NCBI RefSeq assembly: GCF_019802055.1
Contig: NZ_JAHVHW010000007.1
Span: forward strand, 372,001-436,000
Length of the DNA: 64,000 nucleotides
Reading direction: 5' to 3'
Source: Ferrimonas balearica
GTDB taxonomy: Bacteria; Pseudomonadota; Gammaproteobacteria; Enterobacterales; Shewanellaceae
The notes beneath the pieces are model-generated. The model saw nothing but the letters and a program-made list of their open reading frames with translations. It had not been told where the DNA came from and did no database searches. Below are positions 52,732 through 62,638 of the stretch, one piece after another (the first letter of the stretch is position 1; every line of letters starts with the position of its first letter). The position numbers and the translations under genes were made by a program.

Positions 52732-53514
52732 ATGTCCGTGATGAAAAGAACCAAACTCGCCTCTGCGTTGGTCGGTGCTATGACACTGGCAGTTAGCGGT
52801 ATGGCTGTGGCGGCGGATCCGCTGGCTGCGATCCAGAGTGCTGACAAGCAAATTCAGGATGAGGCTGCGAAGTCTCAGCAGAAGATCAACAAACTCTACG
52901 ACCAGGCTCAGGACGATCTCTATGAGTACCGTCTGGTGGTTGATGAAACCGATACCCTTAAGTCCTACAACGATTACGTAGCTTCTCTGGTTGCTGACCA
53001 GGAAGCCCGTATGGCCTCTCTGCAACAGCAGATCAATGGCATTGAGCGCACCAAACAGGGCGTTGTGCCGCTGATGACTCGCATGATCAACACCCTTGAT
53101 CAGTTCGTGGCCCTGGACGTGCCTTTCCAGCTGGAAGAGCGTCAGGCCCGTGTTGAACGCCTGAAAGAGGTAATGGGTGATTCCAACGTATCCACCGCTG
53201 AGAAATATCGTCTGGTGCTGGATGCCTACCTGATCGAAAACGAATACGGCAACAAGATGAACGCTTACGAAGGTAAGCTGAACATCGACGGCAAAGAGCT
53301 GACCGTGGATTTCTTCCACCTCGGCCGTGTGGTCTTCGTGGCTCAGTCTCTGGACCAGAAGAACGCCTGGGCATGGGATAACAATGCACGTGAATGGCAC
53401 GCTCTGAGCGATGACATGCTGCGTCCGGTATCCAACGCCATCAAGATGGCCCGCCGCCAGGCTGCCCCTGACCTGCTGAAATTGCCTGTTCAAGCCGCGG
53501 AGAGTGCAGAATAA
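52732..53514 (+). CDS. DUF3450 periplasmic coiled-coil protein
   Basis: A 260-residue exported protein (signal about 1-26, ending GMAVAA) made largely of heptad-rich helix (about 30-130), with the DUF3450 core PLMTRMINTLDQFVALDVPF and a C-terminal domain. In Shewanella and Vibrio relatives it precedes ttpC, exbB2, exbD2 and tonB2, as here, and probably assists the TonB2 complex. The start is ATG 52732 or 52741. Its TAA overlaps the ttpC ATG. Confidence 0.87.
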   Translation: MSVMKRTKLASALVGAMTLAVSGMAVAADPLAAIQSADKQIQDEAAKSQQKINKLYDQAQDDLYEYRLVVDETDTLKSYNDYVASLVADQEARMASLQQQINGIERTKQGVVPLMTRMINTLDQFVALDVPFQLEERQARVERLKEVMGDSNVSTAEKYRLVLDAYLIENEYGNKMNAYEGKLNIDGKELTVDFFHLGRVVFVAQSLDQKNAWAWDNNAREWHALSDDMLRPVSNAIKMARRQAAPDLLKLPVQAAESAE

Positions 53515-54872
53515 TGAAAAAGATCATCTCTACTGCCTTTGTTGCAGCCGCACTGACTTTCTCAGCCGCCCCCATGGCCGCCGAGCAAACTCCGGCACAG
53601 ACTCTCGATCAGCTGCTGAACCAGATCAAGCAGTCTCGTCAGTCCGAAGCTCGCATCAACAAGCAGCGTGAAGCTGAGTTTGTTGCCGAGCGTGCCGATA
53701 AACAGAAACTGTTGCGTGACGCCAAGGCCGCACTGGCTGCTGAAAAGCAGCGCGGTGAAGACCTGGCAACCAGCTTTACCAACAACGACCAAGAGATCGA
53801 CCGCCTGAGCCGTGACCTGGCCACCGCTACCGGTGACCTGGGTGAAATGTTCGGTGTGGTACGTCAGGTGTCCGGCGACATGTCCGGTCAGCTGAACGCG
53901 TCTCTGGTCAGCGCCCAGTTCCCGGGTCGTGACGACTTTATGGCCGAGCTTGCCTCTGCCAAAGAGCTGCCGACCATCAAGGAGCTGGAAGAGCTGTGGA
54001 TCGCCCTGCAGACTGAAATGACTCAGTCCGGCAAGGTGGTTAAGTTCAACGCTGAAGTTATCGACCCGAATGGCAACGTATCTGAGCAGGCGGTTACCCG
54101 TGTTGGTAACTTCACTCTGCTGGATGCCAAAGAGTACCTGACCTACAACACCGAGACTGGCACCATCCAGCGTCTGGCCAAGCAGCCTGAAGGCTTCAAG
54201 GTACGCACTGTTGGTCAGTACTCCGGTTCTTCTGCCGGTCAAACTCCGCTGTTCGTCGACCCGTCCCGTGGCGCTCTGCTGGCGGTTTACACCCAGAAAG
54301 CGACTCTGGAAGAGCAGTTCCACCAAGGTGGTACCGTGGGTTACATCATCGCCGGTCTGCTGGGCCTGGGTGTTCTGATCTCCCTCTACAAGATCATCAC
54401 TCTGACTCTGGAGTCTGCGAAGATCCGCGCTCAGGTTAAGAACGTGGACAACCCGGGTAACAACGCTCTGGGCCGTATTCTGAAGACCTATCAGGAAAAC
54501 AAGAACGTGGATGTTGAGACGCTTGAGCTCAAGATCGACGAAGCCATCCTTAAGGAAACTCCGCGCATTGAGTCCGGCGTTAACATGATTAAGGTGATGG
54601 CCGCTATCTCTCCGATGCTGGGTCTGTTGGGTACCGTTACCGGTATGATCGAAACCTTCCAGAACATCACCCTGTTCGGAACCGGTGATCCGAAGATCAT
54701 GGCTGGCGGTATCTCCATGGCGCTTGTAACCACTGTACTGGGTCTGGTTGCTGCTCTGCCTCTGCTGCTGATGCATGCTCTGGTAGCTGGCCGCGCCAAG
54801 TCTGTGGTTGAAGTAATCGAAGAACAAAGTGCGGGCATCATTGCGACTCACGCTGAACAGCGAGGCAAGTAA
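53514..54872 (+). CDS. ttpC: TtpC-type MotA/TolQ/ExbB-family proton channel protein
   Basis: A 452-residue protein with a signal peptide (about 1-22), a periplasmic coiled-coil (25-130), a further periplasmic domain, and a C-terminal ExbB-like channel (about 270-440; MLGLLGTVTGMIETFQNI, GGISMALVTTVLGLVAALP). This layout is that of TtpC, the extra component needed by Vibrio TonB2 systems. It is coupled to the DUF3450 gene (TAATG) and precedes exbB by two bases. Confidence 0.9.
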   Translation: MKKIISTAFVAAALTFSAAPMAAEQTPAQTLDQLLNQIKQSRQSEARINKQREAEFVAERADKQKLLRDAKAALAAEKQRGEDLATSFTNNDQEIDRLSRDLATATGDLGEMFGVVRQVSGDMSGQLNASLVSAQFPGRDDFMAELASAKELPTIKELEELWIALQTEMTQSGKVVKFNAEVIDPNGNVSEQAVTRVGNFTLLDAKEYLTYNTETGTIQRLAKQPEGFKVRTVGQYSGSSAGQTPLFVDPSRGALLAVYTQKATLEEQFHQGGTVGYIIAGLLGLGVLISLYKIITLTLESAKIRAQVKNVDNPGNNALGRILKTYQENKNVDVETLELKIDEAILKETPRIESGVNMIKVMAAISPMLGLLGTVTGMIETFQNITLFGTGDPKIMAGGISMALVTTVLGLVAALPLLLMHALVAGRAKSVVEVIEEQSAGIIATHAEQRGK

Positions 54873-54874
54873 TT

Positions 54875-55399
54875 ATGCTTTACCTGGTAGAACTCTGGGA
54901 ATCTGTCAGGGACTTCATGGCCACCGGGGGCGACGTCCTCTGGTTGGTGGCGGGTGCGTTGTTCCTGATGTGGGTACTCATGCTTGAGCGTTACTTCTTT
55001 GTCAGCTTCGTTTTTCCGAAGATGCGCAAAGAGATCATCGCTCGCTGGGACGCTCGCGAGGACACAACCTCCTGGTATGCCCATCGCATTCGTGAAGCGT
55101 GGATCTCCCAGGCCAAAGAACAATTAAATGCGCGTATGGGGTTGATCAACACCCTGGTCGCCATCTGCCCGATGTTGGGTCTGCTCGGTACCGTTACCGG
55201 CATGATCGCAGTGTTTGAGGTAATGGCCGTTCAGGGCACCGGTAACCCCCGCTTGATGGCTGGTGGTATCTCCATGGCCACCATCCCGACCATGTCGGGC
55301 ATGGTAGCGGCCCTCTCTGGCGTATTCTTCAGTACTCGCCTAACTGCGAAGCTGAAGATGTCCCAGGAGCAATTGGTAGATAGTCTGCCTCATCACTAA
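54875..55399 (+). CDS. exbB: ExbB-type energiser subunit
   Basis: A 174-residue inner-membrane protein of the MotA/TolQ/ExbB family with three helices and the core motif MLGLLGTVTGMIAVFEVMA then GGISMATIPTMSGMVAALSG. Short length is typical of the ExbB2 class. It forms the proton channel with ExbD. Fourth-to-last part of the six-gene cluster. Confidence 0.92.
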   Translation: MLYLVELWESVRDFMATGGDVLWLVAGALFLMWVLMLERYFFVSFVFPKMRKEIIARWDAREDTTSWYAHRIREAWISQAKEQLNARMGLINTLVAICPMLGLLGTVTGMIAVFEVMAVQGTGNPRLMAGGISMATIPTMSGMVAALSGVFFSTRLTAKLKMSQEQLVDSLPHH

Positions 55400-55411
55400 A
55401 GAGAGTTTTCT

Positions 55412-55816
55412 ATGGCACGTAAGAAGCATTACAGCGCCGCTGAAGAAGCCCAGGTCGATATGACCCCGATGCTGGACATCGTGTTCATCATGTTGATTTT
55501 CTTCATCGTAACGACCTCGTTCGTGAAGGAATCCGGCATCGAGGTGAACCGTCCTAAGGCACAGCAGGCGAGCAAAAAACCCTCGGCGAACATTTTTATC
55601 GCCATTAACGAGGCTGGCATTGTCTACATGGAGAAGCGTGAGGTTGATATTCAACGTGTACGCGCCAACGTAGAGCGTATGTTGGCTGAGTCTCCGGAAG
55701 CCCAGGTTATGATTCAGGCTGACCAGCAAGCTAAGCACGGCATTGTTGTGAAGGTGATGGATCAGGTTAAGGCTGCCGGTATTGATAAGATCTCGGTGTC
55801 CGCGGAGAACGATTGA
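55412..55816 (+). CDS. exbD: ExbD-type energiser subunit
   Basis: A 134-residue protein with one N-terminal membrane helix (MLDIVFIMLIFFIVTTSFV) carrying the conserved Asp (VDMTPMLDIV) of the proton path, then a periplasmic domain. GAGAG precedes the ATG. It is followed by tonB after one base. Confidence 0.93.
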   Translation: MARKKHYSAAEEAQVDMTPMLDIVFIMLIFFIVTTSFVKESGIEVNRPKAQQASKKPSANIFIAINEAGIVYMEKREVDIQRVRANVERMLAESPEAQVMIQADQQAKHGIVVKVMDQVKAAGIDKISVSAEND

Positions 55817-55817
55817 T

Positions 55818-56438
55818 ATGTTGAGAGCACTGTTAGCCCTGTTGATTGGTGCTGCGGTGACCTTCGCCTTGTTCTCTTTCATGGCATTTCTGGTTGGCGG
55901 CGGGGCTAAACGCGCCGACAACCAGTTCAAAACGCCGCCGATTGAGATCGTTATGGAACGTCAGGATGCCAAAGCGCAGAACCGTGACCGACCTAAGCCG
56001 AAGCCGCCGAAGCCGCCTCAGCAGCCGCCGAAGCCGGTGGAGATGCAACCGGACACCAATGATGTCTCTGACAGCGTGTCCATTAACGTTCCGAGCGTAG
56101 ATCTGGGTGACATGAGTGCAGGTCTGGGTGACCCCAGTGCAGCCATGGCCCGGGACGGGGACGCAACGCCAATCGTCCGTATTGAGCCGCGCTACCCCAT
56201 TAAGGCCGCTCGTGATGGCAAAGAGGGATACGTAATCCTGAGCTTTACCATCAACGAGATGGGTGGAGTGGACGATGTTCAGGTAATAGAGGCTGAGCCT
56301 CGCCGCCTGTTCGACCAGGAAGCCCGCCGCGCCCTGCGCAAGTGGAAGTACAAGCCGAAGATCGTTGACGGCAAGCCGGTGAAACAGCCTGGCCAGACCG
56401 TTCGATTGGACTTCACTCTGGATAAAGCCAACGGTTAA
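55818..56438 (+). CDS. tonB: TonB (TonB2-type) energy transducer
   Basis: A 206-residue TonB: an N-terminal membrane anchor (LLALLIGAAVTFALFSFMAFLV), a proline/lysine-rich linker (about 55-75; PKPKPPKPPQQPPKP) and a C-terminal domain (about 120-200; EPRYPIKAARDGKEGYVIL, RALRKWKYKPKIVDGKPV) that contacts the receptors. The start ATG 55818 is one base after the exbD TGA. Confidence 0.93.
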   Translation: MLRALLALLIGAAVTFALFSFMAFLVGGGAKRADNQFKTPPIEIVMERQDAKAQNRDRPKPKPPKPPQQPPKPVEMQPDTNDVSDSVSINVPSVDLGDMSAGLGDPSAAMARDGDATPIVRIEPRYPIKAARDGKEGYVILSFTINEMGGVDDVQVIEAEPRRLFDQEARRALRKWKYKPKIVDGKPVKQPGQTVRLDFTLDKANG

Positions 56439-56452
56439 GGCAGGAGGTCAAA

Positions 56453-57709
56453 ATGCGTAAAAATAGCAAATTGCTGCCTGCTTTATTGCTGAGCATTGCA
56501 GCTGGCGTGATTACCACGCCAGCACCGGCCCTGGCCGCTGAGAAGTGTGCCATCGACACTCGTAAGACCCGTGTGGTCTCCGAGCGGGTCGGTAAGAAGA
56601 TCCAGAAGGCGTACGAACTGTACAGCACTGATCAGGTAGACGAAGCGCTGGCGGTACTGTTGGAAATCAGTACCAACAACGACTTCGATAAGGCCTACGT
56701 TTCCCGCTTTATCGGTAACCTGTATGCCGGTAAAGATGGGCAGACCGCAACTGCCATGAAGCACCTCAAGGTGGCGATCGATATCGACCAGCTTGGTGGT
56801 ACTGACCAGGCCGCGGCTCTGCGACTGATGGCTGACCTGAGCATTCAGGAGCGTAAGTTCGAGCAGTCTCTGAAGTACTACGATCAGTGGATGGCCTTTA
56901 CCTGTAAGGAAGACACTAACGTCTACCTGCGTATGGCCACCGCGAACTTCGAGTTGAAGCGTCACGATAAGGTACTGGCGTTGGCTGACAAGGCCATCGC
57001 GACTCAGAGCACTCCCAATAAGGGTCCTTACACCCTTAAGATGGGCTCCTACTACGAAACCAAGCAGTACAAGAAAGCTGCCAAGGTTGTAGAGGATATG
57101 GTGCGTCTGTTCCCGGATGACAAACGTCTGTGGATTCAGCTGGCCCAGATGTACATGTTGAGTGAGGATTACAAGCGCTCCCTGTACACCATGGATGTGG
57201 CTTATCGTAATGGCTACCTGGAGAAGCCTTCTGAGTACAAGATGCTGGCTCAGCTCTACGCTCAGAATGAGATCCCGTTCCGCTCTGCCCAAATTCAGGA
57301 AAAATATCTGAGTGAAGGTATTGTGGAGAAGGACGAAGCCTCTCTGTCCATGCTCGCCAACACCTATCACCAGGCCAAGGAGATCGACAAAGCGATCACC
57401 TACTATGGCGAAGTGGCAGCGATGACTGACAAGTCGCGCTACTACATGCGTCAGGCGGGTCTGTTGATGGAAAGCGAACGCTTTAAAGAAGCCAAGGTGG
57501 CAGCGCGTAAAGCGCTGGATGCTGAGGGTCTGAAGAGCGCCGGTGAAGCTCAGATGCTGCTCGCTCAGGCTCACTTCTATCTGGAAGAGTATGCTCCGGC
57601 ATACCGCGCTGCCCAGGCGGCCTCCAAGGATGATAAGACCGCTAACACCGCTAAGGGTTGGGTGTCTTACATTCAGGAAACTGCCCAGCGGAAGAAAGTC
57701 GAGCTGTAA
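56453..57709 (+). CDS. periplasmic TPR protein of the TonB2 cluster
   Basis: A 418-residue exported protein (signal about 1-28, ending ALA) with tandem tetratricopeptide-like repeats over most of its length (LALADKAIATQ, KAAKVVEDMVRLFPDD, KAITYYGEVAAM). AGGAGG precedes ATG 56453. It is the last gene of the cluster, as in relatives, and presumably scaffolds the complex. A strong terminator follows. Confidence 0.88.
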   Translation: MRKNSKLLPALLLSIAAGVITTPAPALAAEKCAIDTRKTRVVSERVGKKIQKAYELYSTDQVDEALAVLLEISTNNDFDKAYVSRFIGNLYAGKDGQTATAMKHLKVAIDIDQLGGTDQAAALRLMADLSIQERKFEQSLKYYDQWMAFTCKEDTNVYLRMATANFELKRHDKVLALADKAIATQSTPNKGPYTLKMGSYYETKQYKKAAKVVEDMVRLFPDDKRLWIQLAQMYMLSEDYKRSLYTMDVAYRNGYLEKPSEYKMLAQLYAQNEIPFRSAQIQEKYLSEGIVEKDEASLSMLANTYHQAKEIDKAITYYGEVAAMTDKSRYYMRQAGLLMESERFKEAKVAARKALDAEGLKSAGEAQMLLAQAHFYLEEYAPAYRAAQAASKDDKTANTAKGWVSYIQETAQRKKVEL

Positions 57710-57716
57710 GCCAAAT

Positions 57717-57755
57717 AAAAGCCCCGATACAGCCCCGCTGGTCGGGGCTTTTTTG
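57717..57755 (+). terminator. terminator of the TonB2 operon
   Basis: AAAAGCCCCGA pairs with TCGGGGCTTTT around a 14-base loop, followed by a T run. Confidence 0.9.
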
Positions 57756-57772
57756 TACCCAGGAGACTAAGA

Positions 57773-59587
57773 ATGAAAACCACACTCTCCGCCCTGGCAG
57801 TCGTCACTGCCCTGGGATTGGTGGGTTGTTCCCCCGCATCAGCGCCAAGCGAAGAGACCAAGCCCAGTGAATCACAGGTCGCCGCGGTGAGCGTTTCTGA
57901 GCAGTACCAGGCGCTTGCTGAGCAGTATTTTCAGGATCTCATCGCCCTGAATCCTGTGATGGCGACCTACGTTGGCGAACACCGATATAACGACCAGCTG
58001 GCCAATAACCTGGCTGACGATTACCTCAAGGCGCGTCATGAGCTGAACACCCGTTATCTCAAGCGTCTTATGGCCCTGGATTGGGACCAATTGAATGATG
58101 AGGATCGCCTGAGTGCGCAGGTGCTCAGGTATGAACTGGAGATGGCTCTGGTCGACGAGACTTATCCCAGCCGCTTCCTGCCGATGAACCAGTTCTACAG
58201 CCGTGTTATCAGCTTTGTTCAACTGGGCAGCGGCGAGAGTGCTCAGCCGTTTAACACGGTTGAGGATTATGACAACTTCATTGGCCGGATTAACGATTTT
58301 GCTGGGTGGATAAGCAGTGCGATAGCCCGGATGGAAGAGGGCAGTGAGTCGAATGTTGTTCTGCCTCGAGTACTGGTTCAGCGCATCATTCCCCAGCTTC
58401 AGGCGCAATTGGATACACCGTTGGCAGAAAGTCCCTTCTATGGACCGCTAGCAACGTTGCCCGAAGGTCTTTCAGAGACTGAAGCGGAGGCGCTGACAGA
58501 GCGTTACGAACTGGCTTTGACCGATACCCTCTATCCTGCGCTGGTTGAGCTTCATGGGTATTTTCAGAACACCTATCTGAATAAAGCCCGGGGGACACAT
58601 GGCTGGGGTGCGCTGCCCAATGGAAAAGCCTGGTATCAGCACCTGGCCAATATGCACACCACCACCACCATGCCGGTTGAGGAGATCCACCAACTGGGCC
58701 TGAGCGAAGTCGCCCGCATTCTGGACGAGATGGACGGTGTTCGGGAACAGGTGGGTTTTAAGGGCGACCTGGCTGCGTTCTTTGAGTATTTGGGCAGCGA
58801 TGAGCAGTTCTTCTTTACCGATAAGCAGGGTCTGATCGATGGCTATATGGGCCTGAAGGATGAGATCAACGCGGTACTGCCCAAGTACTTCGATGTGATG
58901 CCCAAGGCGGATTACGTGGTGAAAGCGGTAGAGCCGTTCCGTGAGCGATCCGCAGCGGGGGCCAGCTATGACGCGCCTGCACCGGATGGTTCGCGCCCCG
59001 GGGTGTTTTACATCAATACCTATAACCTCAAGGCGCAGCCGAAGTGGGGGATGACCACCCTTTCCCTGCATGAAGCGGCGCCAGGCCACCATTTCCAGAT
59101 TGCCATCAAGCAGGAGCTTGACGGGGTTGCCAGCTTCCAGCGCTTCGGCGGTTACACCGCCTTTGAGGAGGGGTGGGCGCTGTACGCGGAACAACTGGGC
59201 ATTGAGATGGGCCTCTTCAGCGACCCCTATCAGTACTTTGGTAAGTTGTCTGACGAAATGCTTCGGGCAATGCGACTGGTGGTCGATACGGGTCTGCATG
59301 CCAAGGGGTGGACTCGTGAGCAGGCGATCCAGTACATGCTGGATAACAGTCCGATGGCGGAGTCCGATGTCACTGCGGAAGTCGAGCGCTATATGGCCAT
59401 TCCCGGCCAGGCACTGTCCTACAAAGTTGGTCAGCTCACCATTCTGGCGTTGCGTGCAGAAGCGGAAGCGGCACTGGGAGAGCGTTTTGATTTGCGCGCC
59501 TTCCACAATCAAGTGCTGACTTCAGGTTCGCTGCCAATGGCGGTGCTGCAGGAGAAGATCCGCCACTGGATCGACGCTCAAGCATAA
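57773..59587 (+). CDS. DUF885 lipoprotein, peptidase-like
   Basis: A 604-residue protein with a lipoprotein signal (LGLVGC, Cys about 19). The rest is DUF885, with LNPVMATYVGEHRYND near the N-terminus and the family motif SLHEAAPGHHFQIAIKQE at about 435-452, then FEEGWALYAEQLGIEMG. The HExxxGHH and downstream EGWA arrangement resembles zinc peptidases of the gluzincin type, so a periplasmic metallopeptidase role is inferred. It lies between the TonB2 operon and two receptors. AGGAGA precedes the ATG; a terminator follows. Confidence 0.85.
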   Translation: MKTTLSALAVVTALGLVGCSPASAPSEETKPSESQVAAVSVSEQYQALAEQYFQDLIALNPVMATYVGEHRYNDQLANNLADDYLKARHELNTRYLKRLMALDWDQLNDEDRLSAQVLRYELEMALVDETYPSRFLPMNQFYSRVISFVQLGSGESAQPFNTVEDYDNFIGRINDFAGWISSAIARMEEGSESNVVLPRVLVQRIIPQLQAQLDTPLAESPFYGPLATLPEGLSETEAEALTERYELALTDTLYPALVELHGYFQNTYLNKARGTHGWGALPNGKAWYQHLANMHTTTTMPVEEIHQLGLSEVARILDEMDGVREQVGFKGDLAAFFEYLGSDEQFFFTDKQGLIDGYMGLKDEINAVLPKYFDVMPKADYVVKAVEPFRERSAAGASYDAPAPDGSRPGVFYINTYNLKAQPKWGMTTLSLHEAAPGHHFQIAIKQELDGVASFQRFGGYTAFEEGWALYAEQLGIEMGLFSDPYQYFGKLSDEMLRAMRLVVDTGLHAKGWTREQAIQYMLDNSPMAESDVTAEVERYMAIPGQALSYKVGQLTILALRAEAEAALGERFDLRAFHNQVLTSGSLPMAVLQEKIRHWIDAQA

Positions 59588-59608
59588 GGCACTGATAGAG
59601 AAGACGAA

Positions 59609-59634
59609 GGGAGCCTGATGGCTCCCTTTATTTT
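59609..59634 (+). terminator. terminator of the DUF885 gene
   Basis: GGGAGCC and GGCTCCC pair around TGAT, followed by TTTATTTT. Confidence 0.88.
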
Positions 59635-59972
59635 GGACAAAGTGTGATGCAGGTCACGAAAGTGGGGATTGGGACGGAGGATTTGTTAACGGTTTAGGCC
59701 AGAGATTTGTGCTGCAGTTTTCCTTAACAGCCAGTGGGATCCAACAGTGAGCCTCGTTTTGGACCAAGTTCGAATTGAATCGGAAGCGACCGTAACCTCG
59801 CCATTTAATCCAGGCTACCTATATGCAACATGGTTATAAAGGTATAGCCATTGACCATAAAAAGGCGATAACTCAGTATCCTAGCCGTATCACCCCCACA
59901 ACATCATGGGCCAGCAGAGCCTTAGGGGGGTGGTGAGGAAGACTATAAGAATAATGTCTCGAGGGAGTTAGG
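59635..59972 (+). other. intergenic region upstream of receptor 3
   Basis: No gene. It contains a CRP-like site near its start and TTGACC (59851-59856) as a possible -35, with a weak -10. A long 5' leader of unknown content remains before ATG 59973. Confidence 0.35.
59640..59661 (+). promoter_or_regulatory. CRP-type site upstream of receptor 3
   Basis: TGTGA-TGCAGG-TCACG matches 9 of 10 core positions of TGTGA-N6-TCACA. It is about 315 bases before the receptor start, far for a direct activator site unless the promoter lies upstream. Confidence 0.5.
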
Positions 59973-62594
59973 ATGCAGTACCCATCTACCGTTGCGCGCT
60001 CTGTTCGCGCTGCATTAATCACAAGCACCATCGCTGGTGCCGCCATCGCCACACCCACCTTCGCAGAAGAGACCGATACGGCTCAGAATGTTGAGCGTAT
60101 TTCGGTAACCGGTTCACGCATTAAGCGCGCCGACATGGAGACGGCCTCTCCGGTAAATGTCATTGGCGCTGATCGCATCGAAGCGGGCTCTTACACTTCA
60201 GTAGAACAGATCCTGCAGGAAAGCACCGCCTCCGCGGGCGCTGCGGTTGGCTCTGCGACCAACAACGGTGGTCGTGGTGCGGCTCGTGTTGACCTGCGCG
60301 GCATGGGGGCTGAACGTACCCTGGTGCTGGTGAATGGTCGCCGGATGGTGGTTTCCGGCACCGGTGCCGATGCCTCTGTGGATCTCAACACCATCCCGGT
60401 ATCCATCATCGAACGCATTGAGGTTCTGAAGGATGGTGCGTCTGCGGTGTACGGTTCCGATGCCGTGGCCGGTGTGATCAACATCATCACCAAGACCGAC
60501 TTTGAAGGCTTCCAATTGGATGGTCAATTTGGCATGTCCGACAAGGGCGACGGTGAAACCGGTGAGTTGAGCGCCCTGTGGGGAACCAACTTCGATCGCG
60601 GTAACCTGGTACTCGGCGCCTCATACGTAAACCGGGGCGAGGTTTATCAGGACGACCGTTTCTGGTCCAACTGTGGCCCGTGGGGTGATTGTGGCGGCTG
60701 GAGCTCCACCATTCCTGGCGGCTCGCTCAACTGGGGTGATGGCTACCACACGCCGAATGCTGATGGCAGCTGGTCGAAGCAGGATGAGTACTTCAACTAC
60801 GTCCCCTACAGCTACCTCTCCACGCCGATGGAGCGTTACAGCCTGAACGGTAACTTCAAGTACGAAGTGCTGACTGACACCAATGTGTTTGTGGAAGCGA
60901 TGTATACCCGTCGTGACTCCAATCAGCAGATGGCACCGGCACCGATCACCGGCCTTTATCTGGATACCGCTCAACTGGGCAGTGGTCCGTGGGATGGGGC
61001 TGAGACCGCCGTTTACAAGCGCCGTATGACTGAAGCTGGCCCGCGTACTTTCGATCAGACTACCGATACCTACCGCGTGGTAGCGGGTCTGGAAGGCTAC
61101 CTGGATATCGGCAATGGCTACGATTGGGACATCTCCTACACCTTCGGTCGCAACGAAGCCACCAGCTGGGCCCGTAACCTGGCCATTACCTCCCGTGTTG
61201 AGCAGTCCATCTACGACAACCCGGAAGCCTGGCTGTCTGGTGAGCCGCTGAGCCAGGATATCCTGAACGACGTGATGTATGACGACCGCTCCGAAGGCGG
61301 TAACGAGATGCACGTGTTTGCTGCCAACCTCTCTGGCGAGCTGTTTGAGCTGCCGGCCGGTTCCGTTGCCTTTGCAACCGGCGCTGAGTACCGCAAAGAA
61401 GAGGGCTGGTTCACTCCGGACCCGATCACCCAGGCCGGTGAATCTTCCCAGTCTCAGCAAGACCCGACTCAGGGTGACTACGACACCACTCAACTGTACG
61501 CCGAATTCTCTGTACCGCTGCTGTCTGGCCTGCGCTTCGCTGACGAAGTCACCATGGAAGCTGCCGTTCGTTGGTTCGATTACAGCACCTTCGGTTCCGA
61601 TACCACCTGGAAGCTGGGTCTGACCTGGCGCGTCAACGACGAGTTGATGCTGCGTGGTGTGGCCTCTACCGCGTTCCGTGCGCCCAGCGTGTCTGAGCTG
61701 TACGGTGGTAATGTGGGCTCCTTCGACTACCTGACTGACCCTTGCTCCGGCGTGGACTACAGCGGTAACAGCACCCTGGCCACCCAGTGCCGCACCATTG
61801 GCTGGGATGACCCGAGCCAGGCCAAGGAGTTCACCCAGGAAGACTCCCAGATGGAGGTAACCTGGACCACGGATCCGGATCTCAAGCCGGAGGAAGCGGA
61901 CACCTTCACAGCGGGCTTCGTGTACAGCCCGGCCTACGCTGATGGTTTCTCCATGACCGTCGATTACTGGCGCTTTGAGGTCACCAACGCCATCACCCGT
62001 ATCGATCGTCAGGCTTACCTGGATGCGTGTTACAAGCAGGGTGATATGAATGCGTGTGAAGCGCTGAACATCAGCCGCAGCAGCGTGACCGGTGAGATTG
62101 AGACCTTCTACGCACCGCTGGTGAACGCCGGCTACCAGGAAACTGATGGGGTAGACGCCAACTTCCGCTATGCGTGGGAATACGGTGGTCACGACTGGAC
62201 CCTGAACTGGGACGTAACTCGCCTGTTGAACTTCAAGCAGGATGGCATCGACTACACCGGCACCATCAGCGGTATGAACGGTGGTTACGCTGAGTGGCGT
62301 CAGAATGTTCAGTTGATGGTGAATGCCCAGGATTGGACCTTCAACTACCAGTTGCGCCAAGTGGGCGAGATGGTGGATCTGGTGGACCCGCAGTTTGAAG
62401 TGGCGGCCGCCTGGTACCACAACGTGTCCTACCTGTACCGCTTTAGCGAAGGTTTCAACCTGACTTTGGGTATCAACAACCTGTTTGATGAAACCCCGAA
62501 ATACCACCCGAGCTACAAGGACGTCTGGACCACTCCTGAGGTCTATGACGTGATGGGTCGCTACGTTTACACCAAGTTCACCTATCAGTTCTAA
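59973..62594 (+). CDS. TonB-dependent outer-membrane receptor 3
   Basis: An 873-residue receptor with a signal peptide (about 1-31, ending PTFA), VERISVTGSRIKRADMETASP as TonB box and plug start, a plug (LRGMGAERTLVLVNGRR, DGASAVYGSDAVAGVINIIT) and a barrel ending YVYTKFTYQF. It belongs to the same broad family as receptors 1 and 2 but is shorter and clearly distinct in the barrel. GAGGGAG lies upstream of ATG 59973. A terminator follows, so it is transcribed alone. Confidence 0.92.
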   Translation: MQYPSTVARSVRAALITSTIAGAAIATPTFAEETDTAQNVERISVTGSRIKRADMETASPVNVIGADRIEAGSYTSVEQILQESTASAGAAVGSATNNGGRGAARVDLRGMGAERTLVLVNGRRMVVSGTGADASVDLNTIPVSIIERIEVLKDGASAVYGSDAVAGVINIITKTDFEGFQLDGQFGMSDKGDGETGELSALWGTNFDRGNLVLGASYVNRGEVYQDDRFWSNCGPWGDCGGWSSTIPGGSLNWGDGYHTPNADGSWSKQDEYFNYVPYSYLSTPMERYSLNGNFKYEVLTDTNVFVEAMYTRRDSNQQMAPAPITGLYLDTAQLGSGPWDGAETAVYKRRMTEAGPRTFDQTTDTYRVVAGLEGYLDIGNGYDWDISYTFGRNEATSWARNLAITSRVEQSIYDNPEAWLSGEPLSQDILNDVMYDDRSEGGNEMHVFAANLSGELFELPAGSVAFATGAEYRKEEGWFTPDPITQAGESSQSQQDPTQGDYDTTQLYAEFSVPLLSGLRFADEVTMEAAVRWFDYSTFGSDTTWKLGLTWRVNDELMLRGVASTAFRAPSVSELYGGNVGSFDYLTDPCSGVDYSGNSTLATQCRTIGWDDPSQAKEFTQEDSQMEVTWTTDPDLKPEEADTFTAGFVYSPAYADGFSMTVDYWRFEVTNAITRIDRQAYLDACYKQGDMNACEALNISRSSVTGEIETFYAPLVNAGYQETDGVDANFRYAWEYGGHDWTLNWDVTRLLNFKQDGIDYTGTISGMNGGYAEWRQNVQLMVNAQDWTFNYQLRQVGEMVDLVDPQFEVAAAWYHNVSYLYRFSEGFNLTLGINNLFDETPKYHPSYKDVWTTPEVYDVMGRYVYTKFTYQF

Positions 62595-62609
62595 GTAAAT
62601 CCCAACCGC

Positions 62610-62638
62610 AAAAAAGGCAGCTTCGGCTGCCTTTTTTT
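62610..62638 (+). terminator. terminator of receptor 3
   Basis: AAAAAAGGCAGC and GCTGCCTTTTTT pair around TTCG, with a T tract. Confidence 0.94.

Noticed and set aside
60621-62507. 628-codon open frame on the minus strand
   Set aside because: Antisense to receptor 3 with no ribosome site and low-complexity composition; a shadow of the biased codons.
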